Positions 33,037 to 42,996 of a stretch of DNA of 64,000 nucleotides are shown here, piece by piece. The position numbers and the translations under genes were made by a program. The stretch spans positions 13,868,921-13,932,920 of the forward strand of contig NC_053194.1 in assembly GCF_905163445.1 (NCBI RefSeq), given 5' to 3'. Every line of letters starts with the position of its first letter. The first letter of the stretch is position 1. The notes below the pieces were generated by a model, which was given only the letters and a program-made list of their open reading frames with translations, was not told where the DNA came from and searched no databases. This stretch comes from Pararge aegeria (Eukaryota > Arthropoda > Insecta > Lepidoptera > Nymphalidae).

Positions 33037-33357
33037 CGTCCGTGGCGCAACGGTGAGCGCTGTGAATTTAAGTAGGAATTCCAGTGTTAGATTAACGGCA
33101 GGGGAAATGTGGGAATTTGTATTTTCTAAATTTTCTCTAGTCTGGTCTGGTGGCTTTGACCGTGGGTAGTTGCCACCCTACCGATAACGAAGTGCCGCTA
33201 AGCGATTTAGTATTCCGATGCGATGTCGGGTCGACGCCGATTTATGAGTATGACTACCATACTCCCTAACAGGTTAGCCCGCTACCATCTTAGACTGCAT
33301 CATCACTTACTACCAGGTTAGATTGTAGTCAAGGGCTAACATGTAGTGGAATAAAAC
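33037..33357 (+). mobile_element. SINE family B, near full length
   Basis: Head 'cgtggcgcaacggtgagcgc', a degraded B-box ('tgttagattaacggcagg'), 'gtctggtctggtggctttga', 'gccgctaagcgatttagtat', 'aacaggttagcccgctacca', 'caagggctaacatgtagtgg' and an A-rich end. With 19488-19778 it defines the family consensus. Confidence 0.9.
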
Positions 33358-33389
33358 AAAATTGCTAAGAACTTCCTTAAAAATTATTC

Positions 33390-33690
33390 TGTAGAGTCAA
33401 CATCTCCTGAGCAAAACGTGCGTAGTAAATATTGCCGAAGATCTGTTTGGTGTGGTGTGGACCTGTACGTCCCGAGAGATGGTTCAAGCAATGTCTAAGC
33501 GACACTTCTTTGTTTGTCAAGCCATTTATGGCCGCAAATATGGCAGTTGAACCCTTCGGCGCAATCTGAAGATCTCGTGGTATGCCTTCGTATCCTTTTT
33601 TGAGCAAGAACAGTGTGGAGCATAAAGATTGAAGAAATTATAAATTACACCGCACAGATTCTCCTGTTTCCCGTGAAGTATACTACATCT
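33390..33690 (+). repeat. Dispersed repeat F, copy 2, with extra 157 bp
   Basis: 'acatctcctgagcaaaacgt', 'attgccgaagatctgtttgg', then the extra segment, then 'agcataaagattgaagaaat' and 'cagattctcctgtttcccgt'. Compare 18690-18835. Confidence 0.75.
33456..33612. repeat. 157-bp insert in repeat F flanked by GTGTGG
   Basis: GTGTGG at 33450-33455 and again at 33613-33618 brackets a segment absent from the 18690 copy. Most of the segment is open on the minus strand (33377-33607, 76 codons, e.g. LKKGYEGIPRDLQIAPKG), with no recognised domain. It is either an insertion with a 6-bp duplication or ancestral sequence deleted from copy 1 by recombination between the GTGTGG repeats. Confidence 0.6.
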
Positions 33691-33828
33691 TATGTAGTTT
33701 GAATGATTGAATATATACTAACGCTACAATCTATACAGCACAAACACATACCACACAACGTAAGAAGAGTAGTAAAGCTTTCGTGAAAAAGCTAGTTCCG
33801 GTCAAAAGGGCGTGTGTATTATAAGCAC

Positions 33829-33961
33829 ATGAGGCTGAACACCTATGCTTTAGATTGCGGCACTTAACAGGACTTTTCTCTAGCATAGTCTGAGAAGTTT
33901 TGTTCTGTTTATAGGCGATGGGTTTCGTACCATCAGGTTTGTCATCTGCTTGGTCCATCAA
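33829..33961 (+). repeat. Dispersed repeat G, copy 1
   Basis: 'cacatgaggctgaacaccta', 'ttagattgcggcactt', 'gtaccatcaggtttgtcatc' and 'tgcttggtccatcaata'. Matches 38487-38622 and, reversed, 40653-40812. Confidence 0.65.
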
Positions 33962-34060
33962 TACACATACATAGCAATACATACAGCACAATACATATAG
34001 AACAACACAAACAACACAACATTCACAACACAACACACAAAATACACAACACAACGCGAA
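33962..34060. repeat. AC-rich low-complexity tract
   Basis: Repeated 'caacacaa', 'acatacat' and 'aacacaac' motifs. They encode the cysteine/valine-rich minus-strand frames here, which are artefacts. Confidence 0.85.
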
Positions 34061-35100
34061 ACGCTTATACCATTTCCGTTGCACCGTGAGTAAACATACG
34101 CAGAAGGTTCACAATCGTGTAGATACCAAAGAAAGCATTTGTGCACTCGCAGTTTTCCATATCGCGACGTTTTATCGAGCGATCTGCGCCCCCCGTCGTC
34201 TCGATGATCCATCTTCTAGGGAGCAAGGCCGCCGCAAACGGGCGATAAAACTGACACCTTTTACTATAAAGAAGATATTTTAATCTATCTATGTTTTTAG
34301 ATTATTCCGCAAAACGGTGTGACTTTTTTTCATTCAATAAAACTGTCCAGTGTGGCAGTTTTTTTTTTAGCTGTCAAAATACAAATAGCTTTAACTTTCC
34401 GAAACAATCCATACTAATAGTATGAATACGATATTGGTTGTTACTAATGTTTGGGTCAGCCATTAAAAACGTTACCGACGAGGTTTAAAAAAAAAAGCGT
34501 TTCTTACGTTACTTTAATATAACGTTATTCCATGGCTTAGCCGCTTTACTTATCGTGGTGAAATTGTGTATTGAAATAGTTTGCATCTTGGAGGTGGCAA
34601 TATCTACATATTATAATTTTTAAATATAGGTTTCCTGCGACTTTTGACAACGTCAAATAAACGTGAACAAAGTAGGGCAACAGCTAAATTACAATACAAA
34701 AAAAATTTAGCCCAGAAAATTTCCAAAATCAACTTCACTACATCCCGACTTAGAAGTAATTTATTTTGTTTACAGGTCTCGAACCTATACCCTTCTTGGT
34801 AGCAATGTTCAGTGCTATTTGAGGGTTAAGGATTATTAAATTAAATTAAAAAAAAAATTAATAATATTTATTTCGTTTCGTACAGCAAAATAATACATTG
34901 AAATTGGGGTCATCCTAGTAAGTTACTAGTATTACTACTAGCACTTGTGGCAGGCGGCCCCGCTCTTCCATAACATCATATACAAATTGAAATAAATAAG
35001 TAGATCAAAGTTATATAAATCAAAATTAAGTATAATTCAAAGTTATAAAGGTAAACCAAAGATAATTACAACATGTGTGTCTGATGATGACAACAGGTTG
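34061..35100. other. Unannotated stretch
   Basis: 34140-34260 is GC-richer ('tctgcgccccccgtcgtctc', 'aaggccgccgcaaacgggcg') and unrecognised. The remainder is AT-rich without identified features. Confidence 0.35.
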
Positions 35101-35247
35101 CATGTTTCTGCCAGTCACTCGCATGCGTATGGAAATTCTTTTACAGTTAAGGTGGTTATACTCTGGAATGGATTGCCAAGACAGTCTAAATCATTAAGCA
35201 TCTTCAAAAGTCGTTTAAAAGAATATTATTTATCTACGGAGTCATAG
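35101..35247 (+). mobile_element. Non-LTR retrotransposon, last ~48 codons
   Basis: Open frame HVSASHSHAYGNSFTVKVVI, LWNGLPRQSKSLSIFKSRLK, EYYLSTES then stop. The pattern SFTV-x-x-LWN-x-LP and F-K-S-R-L-K-EYYLS is the C-terminal end of CR1/Jockey-type reverse transcriptases and parallels the end of the element at 55471-56079. Confidence 0.75.
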
Positions 35248-35257
35248 ACTTATATAT

Positions 35258-35625
35258 TTGTTCTGTACTTATTTAATGCTGGAGCGGGTGCAGAACAAAT
35301 TTGTAAGGTACATGAAGCTTTATGGAGTGTACCCCTACTACCCATTGATGTACCCAACATTATTTGTTCTGGGCATGGTAGGATACAACGAGCTTAGGGT
35401 AAGGAGAGAGCTTACACTCGTAACGTATGTTTTTAGAGTACTGAGAGGACAAATATGTAATGCTGATGTGTTACGCCTGGTAAGCCTGCGTGCGCCGGAC
35501 CGGTATGTTTGGCGGAGGCACCGGCCATCGCTGCTGTGATAGCCGAGAAGACGGATTTATTTTGTTGCACTCTGAGTGAACTCACAAATAAATAAATAAA
35601 TAATAACAATAAATAAATAAATATT
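35258..35625 (+). mobile_element. Non-LTR retrotransposon RT C-terminal fragment with AAATA tail
   Basis: LERVQNKFVRYMKLYGVYPY, LGMVGYNELRVRRELTLVTY, VFRVLRGQICNADVLRL and LRAPDRYVWRRHRPSLL, ending at 35539. A short tail with AATAAATAAATA repeats follows (35580-35625). It comes from a different part of an RT protein than 35101-35247, so the two fragments are separate insertions or a rearrangement. Confidence 0.8.
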
Positions 35626-35759
35626 TTTTTTTTAAATCGATTTGGATTTTATCATATACACTATAGTTATATATATTATTAAAATGTACATAACATGCTG
35701 CATTGTCGTATTAGGATAACTTTTTCCTGTAATGACAAAAATGTAAGATGGGAATAAAT

Positions 35760-35850
35760 AAATAAATACACATATATACATATAAATATATATATATATT
35801 ATATATATATATTTATATGTGTATGTATGTATTTCTATATTATTTTTATT
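35760..35850. repeat. AT-rich inverted repeat
   Basis: 'acatataaatatatatatat' and its reverse complement flank the centre near 35801. Probably a slippage-grown TA tract. Confidence 0.85.
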
Positions 35851-35929
35851 TATATTAGCTATTTATGTATTATTGTAATATATAGTAGAGGTAGTTTATG
35901 TTATAACATATTTTTAAAATTGCACTATC

Positions 35930-36105
35930 CCGTTTCCATACTCCTTTTCTTCTTTCATTAAGGGTTGTCTGGAGGAGATCGCTTAAAGCTATAAGACCAC
36001 CTTTGCGCATTTTTATTCTTCTTATGTTTTCAATTTATATTATTTTTATCCCTTAATTGTGTGCAATAAAGAATTTATCAATCTATCTATCTATCTACCC
36101 TTTTG
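35930..36105 (+). mobile_element. LINE 3' untranslated tail with ATCT repeats
   Basis: 'agggttgtctggaggagatc', 'gcttaaagctataagaccac', 'attgtgtgcaataaagaatt' and then (ATCT)n at 36084-36098. The polyadenylation-like 'caataaag' and terminal microsatellite are typical of these LINE ends. Confidence 0.7.
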
Positions 36106-36647
36106 AATAGTGTTGCCAGACGGACAGATAAGGACGTTACCCTAAGCCTAAGTTAGCGTCCTACTGCGGAGTACAGACCACTCTTACAGGAAAAAAGTTT
36201 TTCCTACATATCCTAAACGACCGAACGCCCGTCTGCGTCATATGTCGCGAGTTCCGATGATCCGTCTTCGTGCAAACACGCGCGAACGCGTGATTCTACC
36301 AGCAAGGGTGAGGTATTATTTATTTTTTCGCTCCTTGTGAGTGTGACGTCGTTTGGTGTGAAACTTACAACAAAGGGCAGTTAGTTTGATATGAAATGTG
36401 TTTGTTGGTACATGGGACTTCGTGTACCTATTGTAGTGGAAAAGGACGTTATCGCGATGTACGTAATTAAAAAGTGAACAAGCGTTTTTTAGTTCACTGG
36501 CCTGCGAGGCGTTTATATCGTATTTAGTATAGTTTCGCCGTTCAAAAAATCTGATCAGACCGGGAATAAATGGACGATGTAACTATGAAGTGGTGTACCT
36601 ATATCCGAATAATCCTTATTAACTATATATATCCTTCTTATTATTTC
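36106..36647. other. Unannotated stretch, GC-richer 36220-36310
   Basis: 'tcgtgcaaacacgcgcgaac' and neighbours stand out from the AT background. No gene or repeat recognised. Confidence 0.35.
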
Positions 36648-36775
36648 CTCGCGATGTTTTCCTTGCAAGCAAGTGACATTCTAATTTCTTAAAACGCACA
36701 TAACTTAGAAAAGTTAGTGGTGTGGTGGAAGTCAAAGCCCACTGTCCTACCCACTGTGCTATCACCGCTTCGAAT
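36648..36775 (-). mobile_element. SINE family C, head portion
   Basis: Reversed: 'tcctcgcgatgttttccttg', 'aaaacgcacataacttagaa', 'ctgtcctacccactgtgcta', 'tcaccgcttcga'. The B-box region is partly deleted. Confidence 0.8.
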
Positions 36776-36936
36776 CGCGTTATGTAAATAAAACCTCTAA
36801 TTTGCAAAAGGGCGAAATCCGGTAATTGTTAAACTTCGCTATCAGAGTAACTCGACGTAACCGCAATAAACACTATCGCATTACAAAATCAAGTGCCTCC
36901 AACCCTTTGAAGTTGAAAGCGATAAACGTTCGACAA

Positions 36937-37020
36937 TTAAAACTTTGCGAGTCCATATTTTCGGGTTATTAAGCAAACGGCTTAACCCTTCAATGCAAAG
37001 TGAATAAATTAACCCTCAGC
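36937..37020 (+). repeat. Dispersed repeat K, copy 1
   Basis: 'gtccatattttcgggttatt', 'aagcaaacggcttaaccctt' and 'gcaaagtgaataaattaacc' are shared with 39415-39500 in the same orientation. Confidence 0.75.
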
Positions 37021-37084
37021 GATGTACACACTAGCGACTTGTCACTCGCAAAGAGGTTTTACCTTCCTTCGTTCTTATTAAAAA

Positions 37085-37515
37085 AAAAAAAAATTGGTTG
37101 TCTGTAAAGTCGGCTTACTGACGATAGTTGAACGTGTCAACGTCGTAAGAAAATACTGATGGAATGGTTGCATTTTTCAAAAGAAAATTTTAATTTTATT
37201 TGTTTGATAGATATTATCGTTGCTATAAACAATTGACACCACATTCACTTTTCACTGCACTTCATCCTTGCCGAAAACATGTAAATCTATTATTGTATAG
37301 AAGCTGTCCACGCGGACGCATCGCTCACTCAAGTAAGAGAGAGACAGATGTCGAACGCGGAGGCCGACTATGCCTCTTTGTCGCTCGTTCCGCGCTCTCG
37401 CTTGCACTTCAAGCCTTGAATGTAACGCCTCAGAGCGAGGTAACGCCGCATACGTCATGTTTTTTCTTGCATGCAGACGGCTCCATCGAATTATAAGACG
37501 TTGTCACGTCAAAAA
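37085..37515. mobile_element. TIR-like element, copy 1 (GACGTGACAACG ends)
   Basis: After a 14-A run and 'ttggttgtctgtaaagtcgg', the left end 'ttgaacgtgtcaacgtcgta' (37128 on) is answered by 'ataagacgttgtcacgtcaa' (37493-37512) inverted. The GC-rich interior is full of 'cgctcgttccgcgctctcgc' type sequence. The copy at 49040-49485 has the same lead-in and the same kind of ends. It is either a non-autonomous DNA transposon or part of a larger element such as an LTR. The reading frames inside are not genes. Confidence 0.55.
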
Positions 37516-37600
37516 AACCGTTTGTAATCTTAGTACTCGCAGTAGTAAGCTTTTTGTGACAGCTCATCCGGGAAGTAGGTGTTTTCATCCTACTATCACC

Positions 37601-37796
37601 CAGTGGCGTGCATAGAGGGTATGCACAGGGTATGCAGATGATATAAAATGAAGAAAATCTCCAGTACGGGTTATAAAAATTTATAACTCTTGCAATGCCT
37701 ATCCTAAAATTTTGTAAAACTCGTACTCGATTTTTTTAATTTTATATCATCTGCCCGCTTATCGCATACCCTGTGCATACCCTGTATGCACGCCAC
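37601..37796. mobile_element. MITE with long terminal inverted repeats (hAT-like start)
   Basis: Begins 'cagtggcgtgcatagagggt' and ends with the reverse 'accctgtatgcacgccac'. The pairing continues inward through 'gggtatgcagatgatataaa' against 'tttatatcatctgcccgctt'. About 196 bp, non-coding. The CAGTGGCG start suggests hAT, but no 8-bp target duplication is evident. Confidence 0.75.
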
Positions 37797-37890
37797 ATGC
37801 TTATTTCTGCTGCTAAATAGTATTGTTGCAATACTATGTTCCGGTCTGAAGGACTTTGGTGTCGGGGTTATTGTAGACACATGAGGATTA
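37797..37890 (+). repeat. Dispersed repeat M fragment
   Basis: 'gcttatttctgctgctaaat', 'caatactatgttccggtctg' and 'gttattgtagacacatgagg' match 57995-58110. It abuts the MITE right end exactly, so the MITE probably landed in M. Confidence 0.65.
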
Positions 37891-38329
37891 ACAAATTAAG
37901 GGAATATAATAATAAGGGAATAATTTTCGGAAACTGCCTAGATATAAAAAGTTTATTCTACTGAAAACACATCATGTGTACGGAAGAAGGGATTATAAAT
38001 ACACATTACCCAAAATATTTGAAGATCTCCCACCCGCTTTGCAATGTATAAATGAAAAAAAAACATATATTTTTAAGGCAATGTAAAAGAAATTTTTTAG
38101 CTAAGAGTTCTAAAAAAATGCCACTGTTCGATTAAGATTGTCTAAATAATCATTAAGATTAAGTTACATTTACATTTAGATTAAGTAGTTGAATATTTTT
38201 AAAAGATATATACTTGCGAACCCGCCATCCCCACCATAAACGCATAGTTTCTAAGGGGATCGATAATTATGTTGGAAAATATTTGTTACATTTATTTTGA
38301 ACAATAAATTTAAAAAAATAATAATAATA
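37891..38329. other. Unannotated stretch
   Basis: 37990-38060 ('attataaatacacattaccc', 'gaagatctcccacccgcttt') resembles a decayed non-LTR RT tail, too weak to call. Confidence 0.3.
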
Positions 38330-38478
38330 AAGAGGGCGGGTAACAGCATCCTCTGTGCTACTACTGCGATCACCAACCCGCCTGGTCATTGTAGTGATTA
38401 CGGGCAAGTCCTTCAATTGGCAGAGGCCTGGACTAAAGGCCTGTGGACTGTAATAGGCGTTTGATGATGATGATGAGG
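38330..38478 (+). repeat. Dispersed repeat D, copy 3
   Basis: 'gagggcgggtaacagcatcc', 'ctgcgatcaccaacccgcct', 'gattacgggcaagtccttca', 'gtggactgtaataggcgttt' and a GATGATGATG end. The clearest D copy. Confidence 0.75.
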
Positions 38479-38486
38479 CTTGATGA

Positions 38487-38622
38487 GACTTAACACCTGT
38501 CTCAGGTTTATGTACAATGGGTGGCACGTTGCAGAACGTGTTTCTTGCATGCTCTGCACATTATTACTTTGTTTGTAGGCGGTCGGTCATCTACTTGGTC
38601 TGTCAAATTATTCAATTAAATA
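38487..38622 (+). repeat. Dispersed repeat G, copy 2
   Basis: 'gacttaacacctgtctcagg', 'ggtggcacgttgcagaacgt', 'tgcatgctctgcacattatt' and 'ctacttggtctgtcaaatta'. Confidence 0.7.
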
Positions 38623-38814
38623 AAAAAAATCTAAGCTACTAAGCTATTCTAAGTCTTGTGTACGATTTTACGACTAATAACTGGAAAGGAGCCTGATTGT
38701 CTACATTATTGTCCGCGTACACTTTCGACTAGGATGAACATATTTTGTGTCATAAATATACTAAAAAAGTTATAGCCTCCCATTAACAACCGTGGTCCTC
38801 CATAGATCAGTATA

Positions 38815-39134
38815 TCTACGTGATCAAATCAGGAGATACTGACTTACCTCAACGAGTCGTGAAGCTGTTACGGCAATGGGCGGGGCATGTAGCTTGCAGA
38901 ACCGGTGGACGTTGGGGTCCTACGGAATGGTTACTTTGGGTAGGTGCTGGAACGGCGACCCCGCACCGGTAAACGCAGTTTAGGTTGGCCCCAAACGAGG
39001 TGGTCAGACGACATCAAGCGAGCCGCTGGGAGCCGCTGGAGACAAGCGGCCTACGACTGCATATTTTCGCAGAAGACTTATACCTACAAAATACCAATAT
39101 CCAGCAGTGAACGTCAATCAAAGTGATGATGATG
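38815..39134 (+). mobile_element. RTE-like LINE tail fragment
   Basis: 'tacgtgatcaaatcaggaga', 'cgagtcgtgaagctgttacg', 'ccccgcaccggtaaacgcag' and 'agcgagccgctgggagccgc'. The 60-codon frame at 38944-39126 reads LERRPRTGKRSLGWPQTRWS, DDIKRAAGSRWRQAA. Indels break the frame on both sides. Ends in GATGATGATG. Confidence 0.85.
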
Positions 39135-39149
39135 CTTTATATTGTATTC

Positions 39150-39215
39150 GGCTAAAGCCCTATTGAAGATAAAAGACCAACACCCGCATAGTACTACGCT
39201 TCGCGACGCGTAGGT
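39150..39215 (+). repeat. Dispersed repeat J, copy 2
   Basis: 'ccctattgaagataaaagac', 'caacacccgcatagtactac' and 'gcttcgcgacgcg'. Compare 16495-16556. Confidence 0.75.
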
Positions 39216-39414
39216 ACTTAATAAAGTGTAGTAAAGTTGGTATGCTAAAATATTGTATGACAAAGCCATATCGAGTCAAGCTACCTAGCTAATACATATT
39301 GTTATTACAAACTCTCTAGTTTCATTTATGTTCTTAAACATATTAGTTAGTGTAAAGAAAATATACCCAACCAAAATGTCTTCTTGTTAACAATATTACG
39401 TTTAAACTTCAAAC

Positions 39415-39500
39415 ATCGCCGGTCCATATTTTCAGGGTATTAAGCAAACGTTTTAACCCTCCAGTGCAAAGTGAATAAATCGACCCCAGTGATTTCTCCG
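39415..39500 (+). repeat. Dispersed repeat K, copy 2
   Basis: 'ggtccatattttcagggtat', 'taagcaaacgttttaaccct', 'gtgcaaagtgaataaatcga'. Compare 36937-37020. Confidence 0.75.
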
Positions 39501-39574
39501 TTAGGCCATGACTCACGCATATTAAGCAACCCTATAAAGCATATTTAAATGCGCGTTTCGTGATTTTCCCGTAA

Positions 39575-39946
39575 GTGATCTTTCATGGTGCACTCCTTTG
39601 GGTTGGGTTCCGTCAATTAGTATGCGATATTTTAACGATAAAAAGTACTTATCATCGCCTGCTGATCTATCGTTGCATCGATAATTTAGGTAAACCGCCA
39701 GTCTTTGAAATGCTTCTTTTAACTAAAACTGACTGTCCTCAATTATTATCCAGTTTTAGATTTCAGGTGCCTATTAATTATCCACGTAAACTTATAACTC
39801 CACTCTGTCCTCCGTTGCGTAGAACTTTTCTTGGTGCCAATTCCCCTGTTCCAAGATTATGTAAGACCCTAAACAACATTAGCACTGTAGTTGATATTTA
39901 CTCTGACTCTTTAAGTATAAGTTCAGAGATAAGATATTTTTATTGA
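39575..39946 (+). mobile_element. Non-LTR retrotransposon RT C-terminal fragment
   Basis: A 123-codon frame whose second half reads LLSSFRFQVPINYPRKLITP, LCPPLRRTFLGANSPVPRLC, KTLNNISTVVDIYSDSLSIS. This is the C-terminal block of a lepidopteran Jockey/CR1-like RT (conserved L-x-F-x-V-P and GANSP-P-RLCK pattern, from memory). The N-terminal half (before about 39650) reads the element in a shifted frame. No RT catalytic core. Confidence 0.75.
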
Positions 39947-40229
39947 TATTTGATATTTATACTATCATTGACCACTTGAGCCTTACTTGCTGTTTCCTTA
40001 AATTTTCGTTTTCATAGTGTGTGAGATATTTTGTTATTATAATCTCATTCACAAACATTTTCTTTTCGCTATATGGTGTTATTATATATATTATAACTGT
40101 AACTTAAGTTTTACTTTTAAGAAAACATTACACTTAAATAGAATAATTAAAATTAAAAAAAAACTATTGTATTAGTGCAAGTGTTTGTAAGTAAATCTAA
40201 TTATTAAAACAAAATAAAATAAACAGTAT

Positions 40230-40318
40230 GTAGTACGCACCGGTAAACGAGGCGTTTATCGGCCCCCATCGAGGTGGACGGACGATGTCAAAGAGATTGC
40301 TGGGAGCCGCTGGTAGCT
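40230..40318 (+). mobile_element. RTE-like LINE tail, short fragment
   Basis: 'cgcaccggtaaacgaggcgt', 'cccccatcgaggtggacgga' and 'gattgctgggagccgctggt' correspond to TGK-R-V-x-RPP-RWTDD and AGSRW of the better copies. Confidence 0.8.
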
Positions 40319-40363
40319 TGAGTGAAATAAAATGAATGTCAAATTGTTATTTTTTTTTTAAAG

Positions 40364-40632
40364 ACGGCCGATTGGCGCAGTTTGCAGCGACCCTGCTTTC
40401 TGAGCCGAAGGCCGTGGGTTCGATTCCCACAACTGGAAAATGTTTGTGTGATGAGCATGAATGTTTTTCAGTGTCTGGGTGTTTATATATATATATTCTA
40501 AGTATTTATGTATATTATTCATAAAAATAGTCATCTTAGTACCCATAACACAAGCTATGCTTACTTTGGGGCTAGGTAGTGATGTGTGTATTGTCGTAGT
40601 ATATTTATTTATTTATTTATTTATTTATTTAT
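40364..40632 (+). mobile_element. SINE family A, full length
   Basis: Head 'gacggccgattggcgcagtt', B-box 'gggttcgattcccacaactg', body 'cagtgtctgggtgtttatat', 'acccataacacaagctatgc', end 'gtcgtagtatatttatttat' with a long (ATTT)n tail. The best reference copy for family A. Confidence 0.95.
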
Positions 40633-40652
40633 AAAGTCATAATTGACGGACT

Positions 40653-40812
40653 TAGCAAACGTTCCACCTGATGGAAAACCATCGTCTATAAACAGAGCAA
40701 CATTTTGCATGGCACGCAAATAACACGTCCTGCAACGTGCCGCCCTCTGTCCCTCAGTCTGAGGCGTAGGTATTAAGCCTCATGTGCATTCAGTTAGGAC
40801 TATAAAAAAAAG
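40653..40812 (-). repeat. Dispersed repeat G, copy 3 (reversed)
   Basis: 'attgacggacttagcaaacg', 'tccacctgatggaaaaccat', 'aataacacgtcctgcaacgt', 'gcctcatgtgcattcagtta'. The best-preserved G copy. Confidence 0.75.
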
Positions 40813-40840
40813 AGTGTGTGTACTTATGTACACGCGTTAG

Positions 40841-41158
40841 AAGTTATACTTCTTTGGCGTATGGAAAAAAAAAAAAACTAAAATGCAGTATTCATAAACG
40901 ATAAATATTAAAATAATCAAAAAGATTTTATTTAAATAAAAAAAAGTTTTATTAACCTAAATAAAAAAGGTTATATTTATTTATTCACACTGTTTGTACT
41001 GTTACGAAACACGTGTTCTAAATATAAAAATACTAGAATATACAACTTGAACATTGTTTTCATGCCACCTAGAACTAACTATACGATGTCGAATTCAGGT
41101 CGCATCGTAAAAATTTACTCTCTTCATTTTTCTTAATCGCGCCAAAGAAGTATAACTT
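40841..41158. mobile_element. MITE with 19-bp perfect terminal inverted repeats
   Basis: 'aagttatacttctttggcg' at 40841-40859 and its exact reverse complement at 41140-41158 bound 318 bp of AT-rich non-coding DNA. The arms are perfect. The TIR is itself partly palindromic (gaagt...acttc). Transposase family not determined. Confidence 0.8.
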
Positions 41159-41948
41159 GAAGAAAAAAAAATTTACTGCCACGCAATGCGCGTCCTCTTC
41201 GTTCTATTAGAAAACAGCATTCTACGAGAGTAATTTTCGTACAATAATACCTATAACTATATTCAGACTTTTCTAGACTAATCTTAAGTCGTTGCTCCCA
41301 AAGCCTAGACTAGAATGTTTTATTTTCGGGATAATGGACCAAGTCATTGACGTTGCCTTAATTGAGTATATACTCAAGTTGAAAATAATTGTAAAGATAA
41401 AATTTCAAAATTGCTTATAATTTGTATTAAATTAATTACAAGATTCGTTCAAAAATTGTAGTCCATATTAATTCCGACCTCCTCTTTTATTGCTATTAAC
41501 AACAAGTGCAATATTTTGTAGAACATGAGTAAATAATGCTTTCAAACTTTTGCTTTTAATAAAAGCGTCGGCTCGTATCAAAGAAGCAAATAAATGACAT
41601 TTAAATCCTTTTCAAAGTCAGAAAGCGACATCAAAGTAAAGAATTGTAAAGAACCCTCCCGTTTTCCGCAACCCGCTTGACAGTTGCGTTATTTTGACAT
41701 GTGTAACGAAGGTGAAAAACAGCCAGATCGGCGGGGGTGAGTGAAACGTCGGCGTCAAATGAATTGATTAACAACAATCAGTCATATCGTATTGCTTAGG
41801 CTATACGTTTAGTTGCTCAGAAACTAAACGAATAAATGCCTTTATAAGTATTAATTAAATTAAATTCGCTATTAACACTTTCAAAATCACCTTTAAACTC
41901 TTTAATGTGGCATACATCGCATACTATTCGAAAAATATGCATTCTGAA
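41159..41948. other. Unannotated stretch
   Basis: 41640-41750 is slightly GC-richer ('cagatcggcgggggtgagtg'). Nothing recognised. Confidence 0.35.
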
Positions 41949-42117
41949 TATTGACGCAGTGGTGAGCATTTTGGTTTTATAAGTGGGTGGTCCCAGGTTC
42001 CATCCCCAGCAGGGGCAGTTTAAGAATTTAAAATTTCTGAATTTTCGCTGTCCGTTCTGGTGCAAGACTTTTAGCGTTCCGGTACGATGTAGCGTGTAAA
42101 CCTATTAGATCTATGGG
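41949..42117 (+). mobile_element. SINE family B, 5' half
   Basis: Head 'tgacgcagtggtgagcattt', B-box 'aggttccatccccagcaggg', 'gaatttaaaatttctgaatt', then a deletion to 'agcgttccggtacgatgtag'. Confidence 0.85.
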
Positions 42118-42121
42118 CTTA

Positions 42122-42195
42122 ATAACAAATAATAAATAAATATACTATGTCAATACACACATCGCCATCTAGTCCCAAAGGTTGTGTTATGGGTA
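42122..42195 (-). mobile_element. SINE family A, 3' fragment, reversed
   Basis: 'caatacacacatcgccatct' and 'agtcccaaaggttgtgttat' are the reverse of the A terminus. The only family A piece on the minus strand in the window. Confidence 0.85.
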
Positions 42196-42374
42196 CAAAA
42201 AACATAGATGTTATGCGTAATTCATGATCTACATATTCAGCCAAGATTGGCGTGCGAAAATCATTAACATTATTTTGAAACTAATAATAATTATAATATT
42301 ACGATTTTATGATAACGCAAAAAAATTCAAATACAATTTGGTTCCCAAAGTTATAACTAGATTTAATACCATAA

Positions 42375-42560
42375 CTAGCTGACCCGTGCAACTTCGTCTC
42401 CACCAAATCGGTTATTACCGGAAAACACAAATATAATGACATTTTCTAAAAATGAATCTTAGCTAGATCGATTAATCGCCCCCGAAACCCCCTGTATACT
42501 AAATTTCATGAAAATCATTGGAGCCGATTCCGAGATTCCAATTATATATATATACAAGAA
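42375..42560 (-). mobile_element. Short Helitron
   Basis: Left 'aactagctgacccgtgcaac' followed by 'ttcgtctcc' is the reversed 3' end. The interior 'ccctgtatactaaatttcat' and 'ggagccgattccgagattcc' is shared with 54715-55055 in the opposite orientation. It fades into 'atatatatatacaagaattg'. Confidence 0.75.
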
Positions 42561-42996
42561 TTGCTTTAAGTAGTTGTAGTTTTAAGATAAGATAAGATAT
42601 TAAAGCATGCCCTCAAATGTCAGCAAATACCAAAATGTTTAGTCAAATCGATTACTCTTCTTAATGTTATAATTTTTTTTAAATTAACCTAAAGATTCAT
42701 TTAAATAACAATGATTATCATCCTTAAAACTTTTTTAAGTCACAATAAACACTTCAGTTAGGTATAGCACAAATATCGCATACCATTACCAGGCGGTGGT
42801 GGTGGGAGGCATGTATTGCTTATGGAAGCATCGCTAATGGCTATCCAATTGATTTATGATCCCAACGCATGCAGTGTAAACCCGCTGTTTCCGCCACATT
42901 TGATTTCCACATGCGCTCCATAAGTGATTTTATGCTTGAGCTAAGCGATAGTTGAACTTTTGATAAATATTTATACACGAATAACAATATAATATA
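42561..42996. other. AT-rich stretch without recognised features
   Basis: Nothing recognised. Confidence 0.4.

Noticed and set aside
33731..34212. Cysteine-rich minus-strand proteins (117 and 84 codons)
   Set aside because: The composition is produced by an AC-rich low-complexity tract. The frames overlap each other and lack domain features.
37200..37615. Overlapping open frames on both strands (98, 68 and 81 codons) that look like a small gene cluster
   Set aside because: They lie inside the GC-rich half of a TIR-like repeat whose second copy (49040-49485) does not preserve any of the frames.
40364..40450. tRNA genes in the SINE A, B and C heads
   Set aside because: The heads carry internal promoter boxes but each continues into a family-specific body and microsatellite tail, so they are retroposons.
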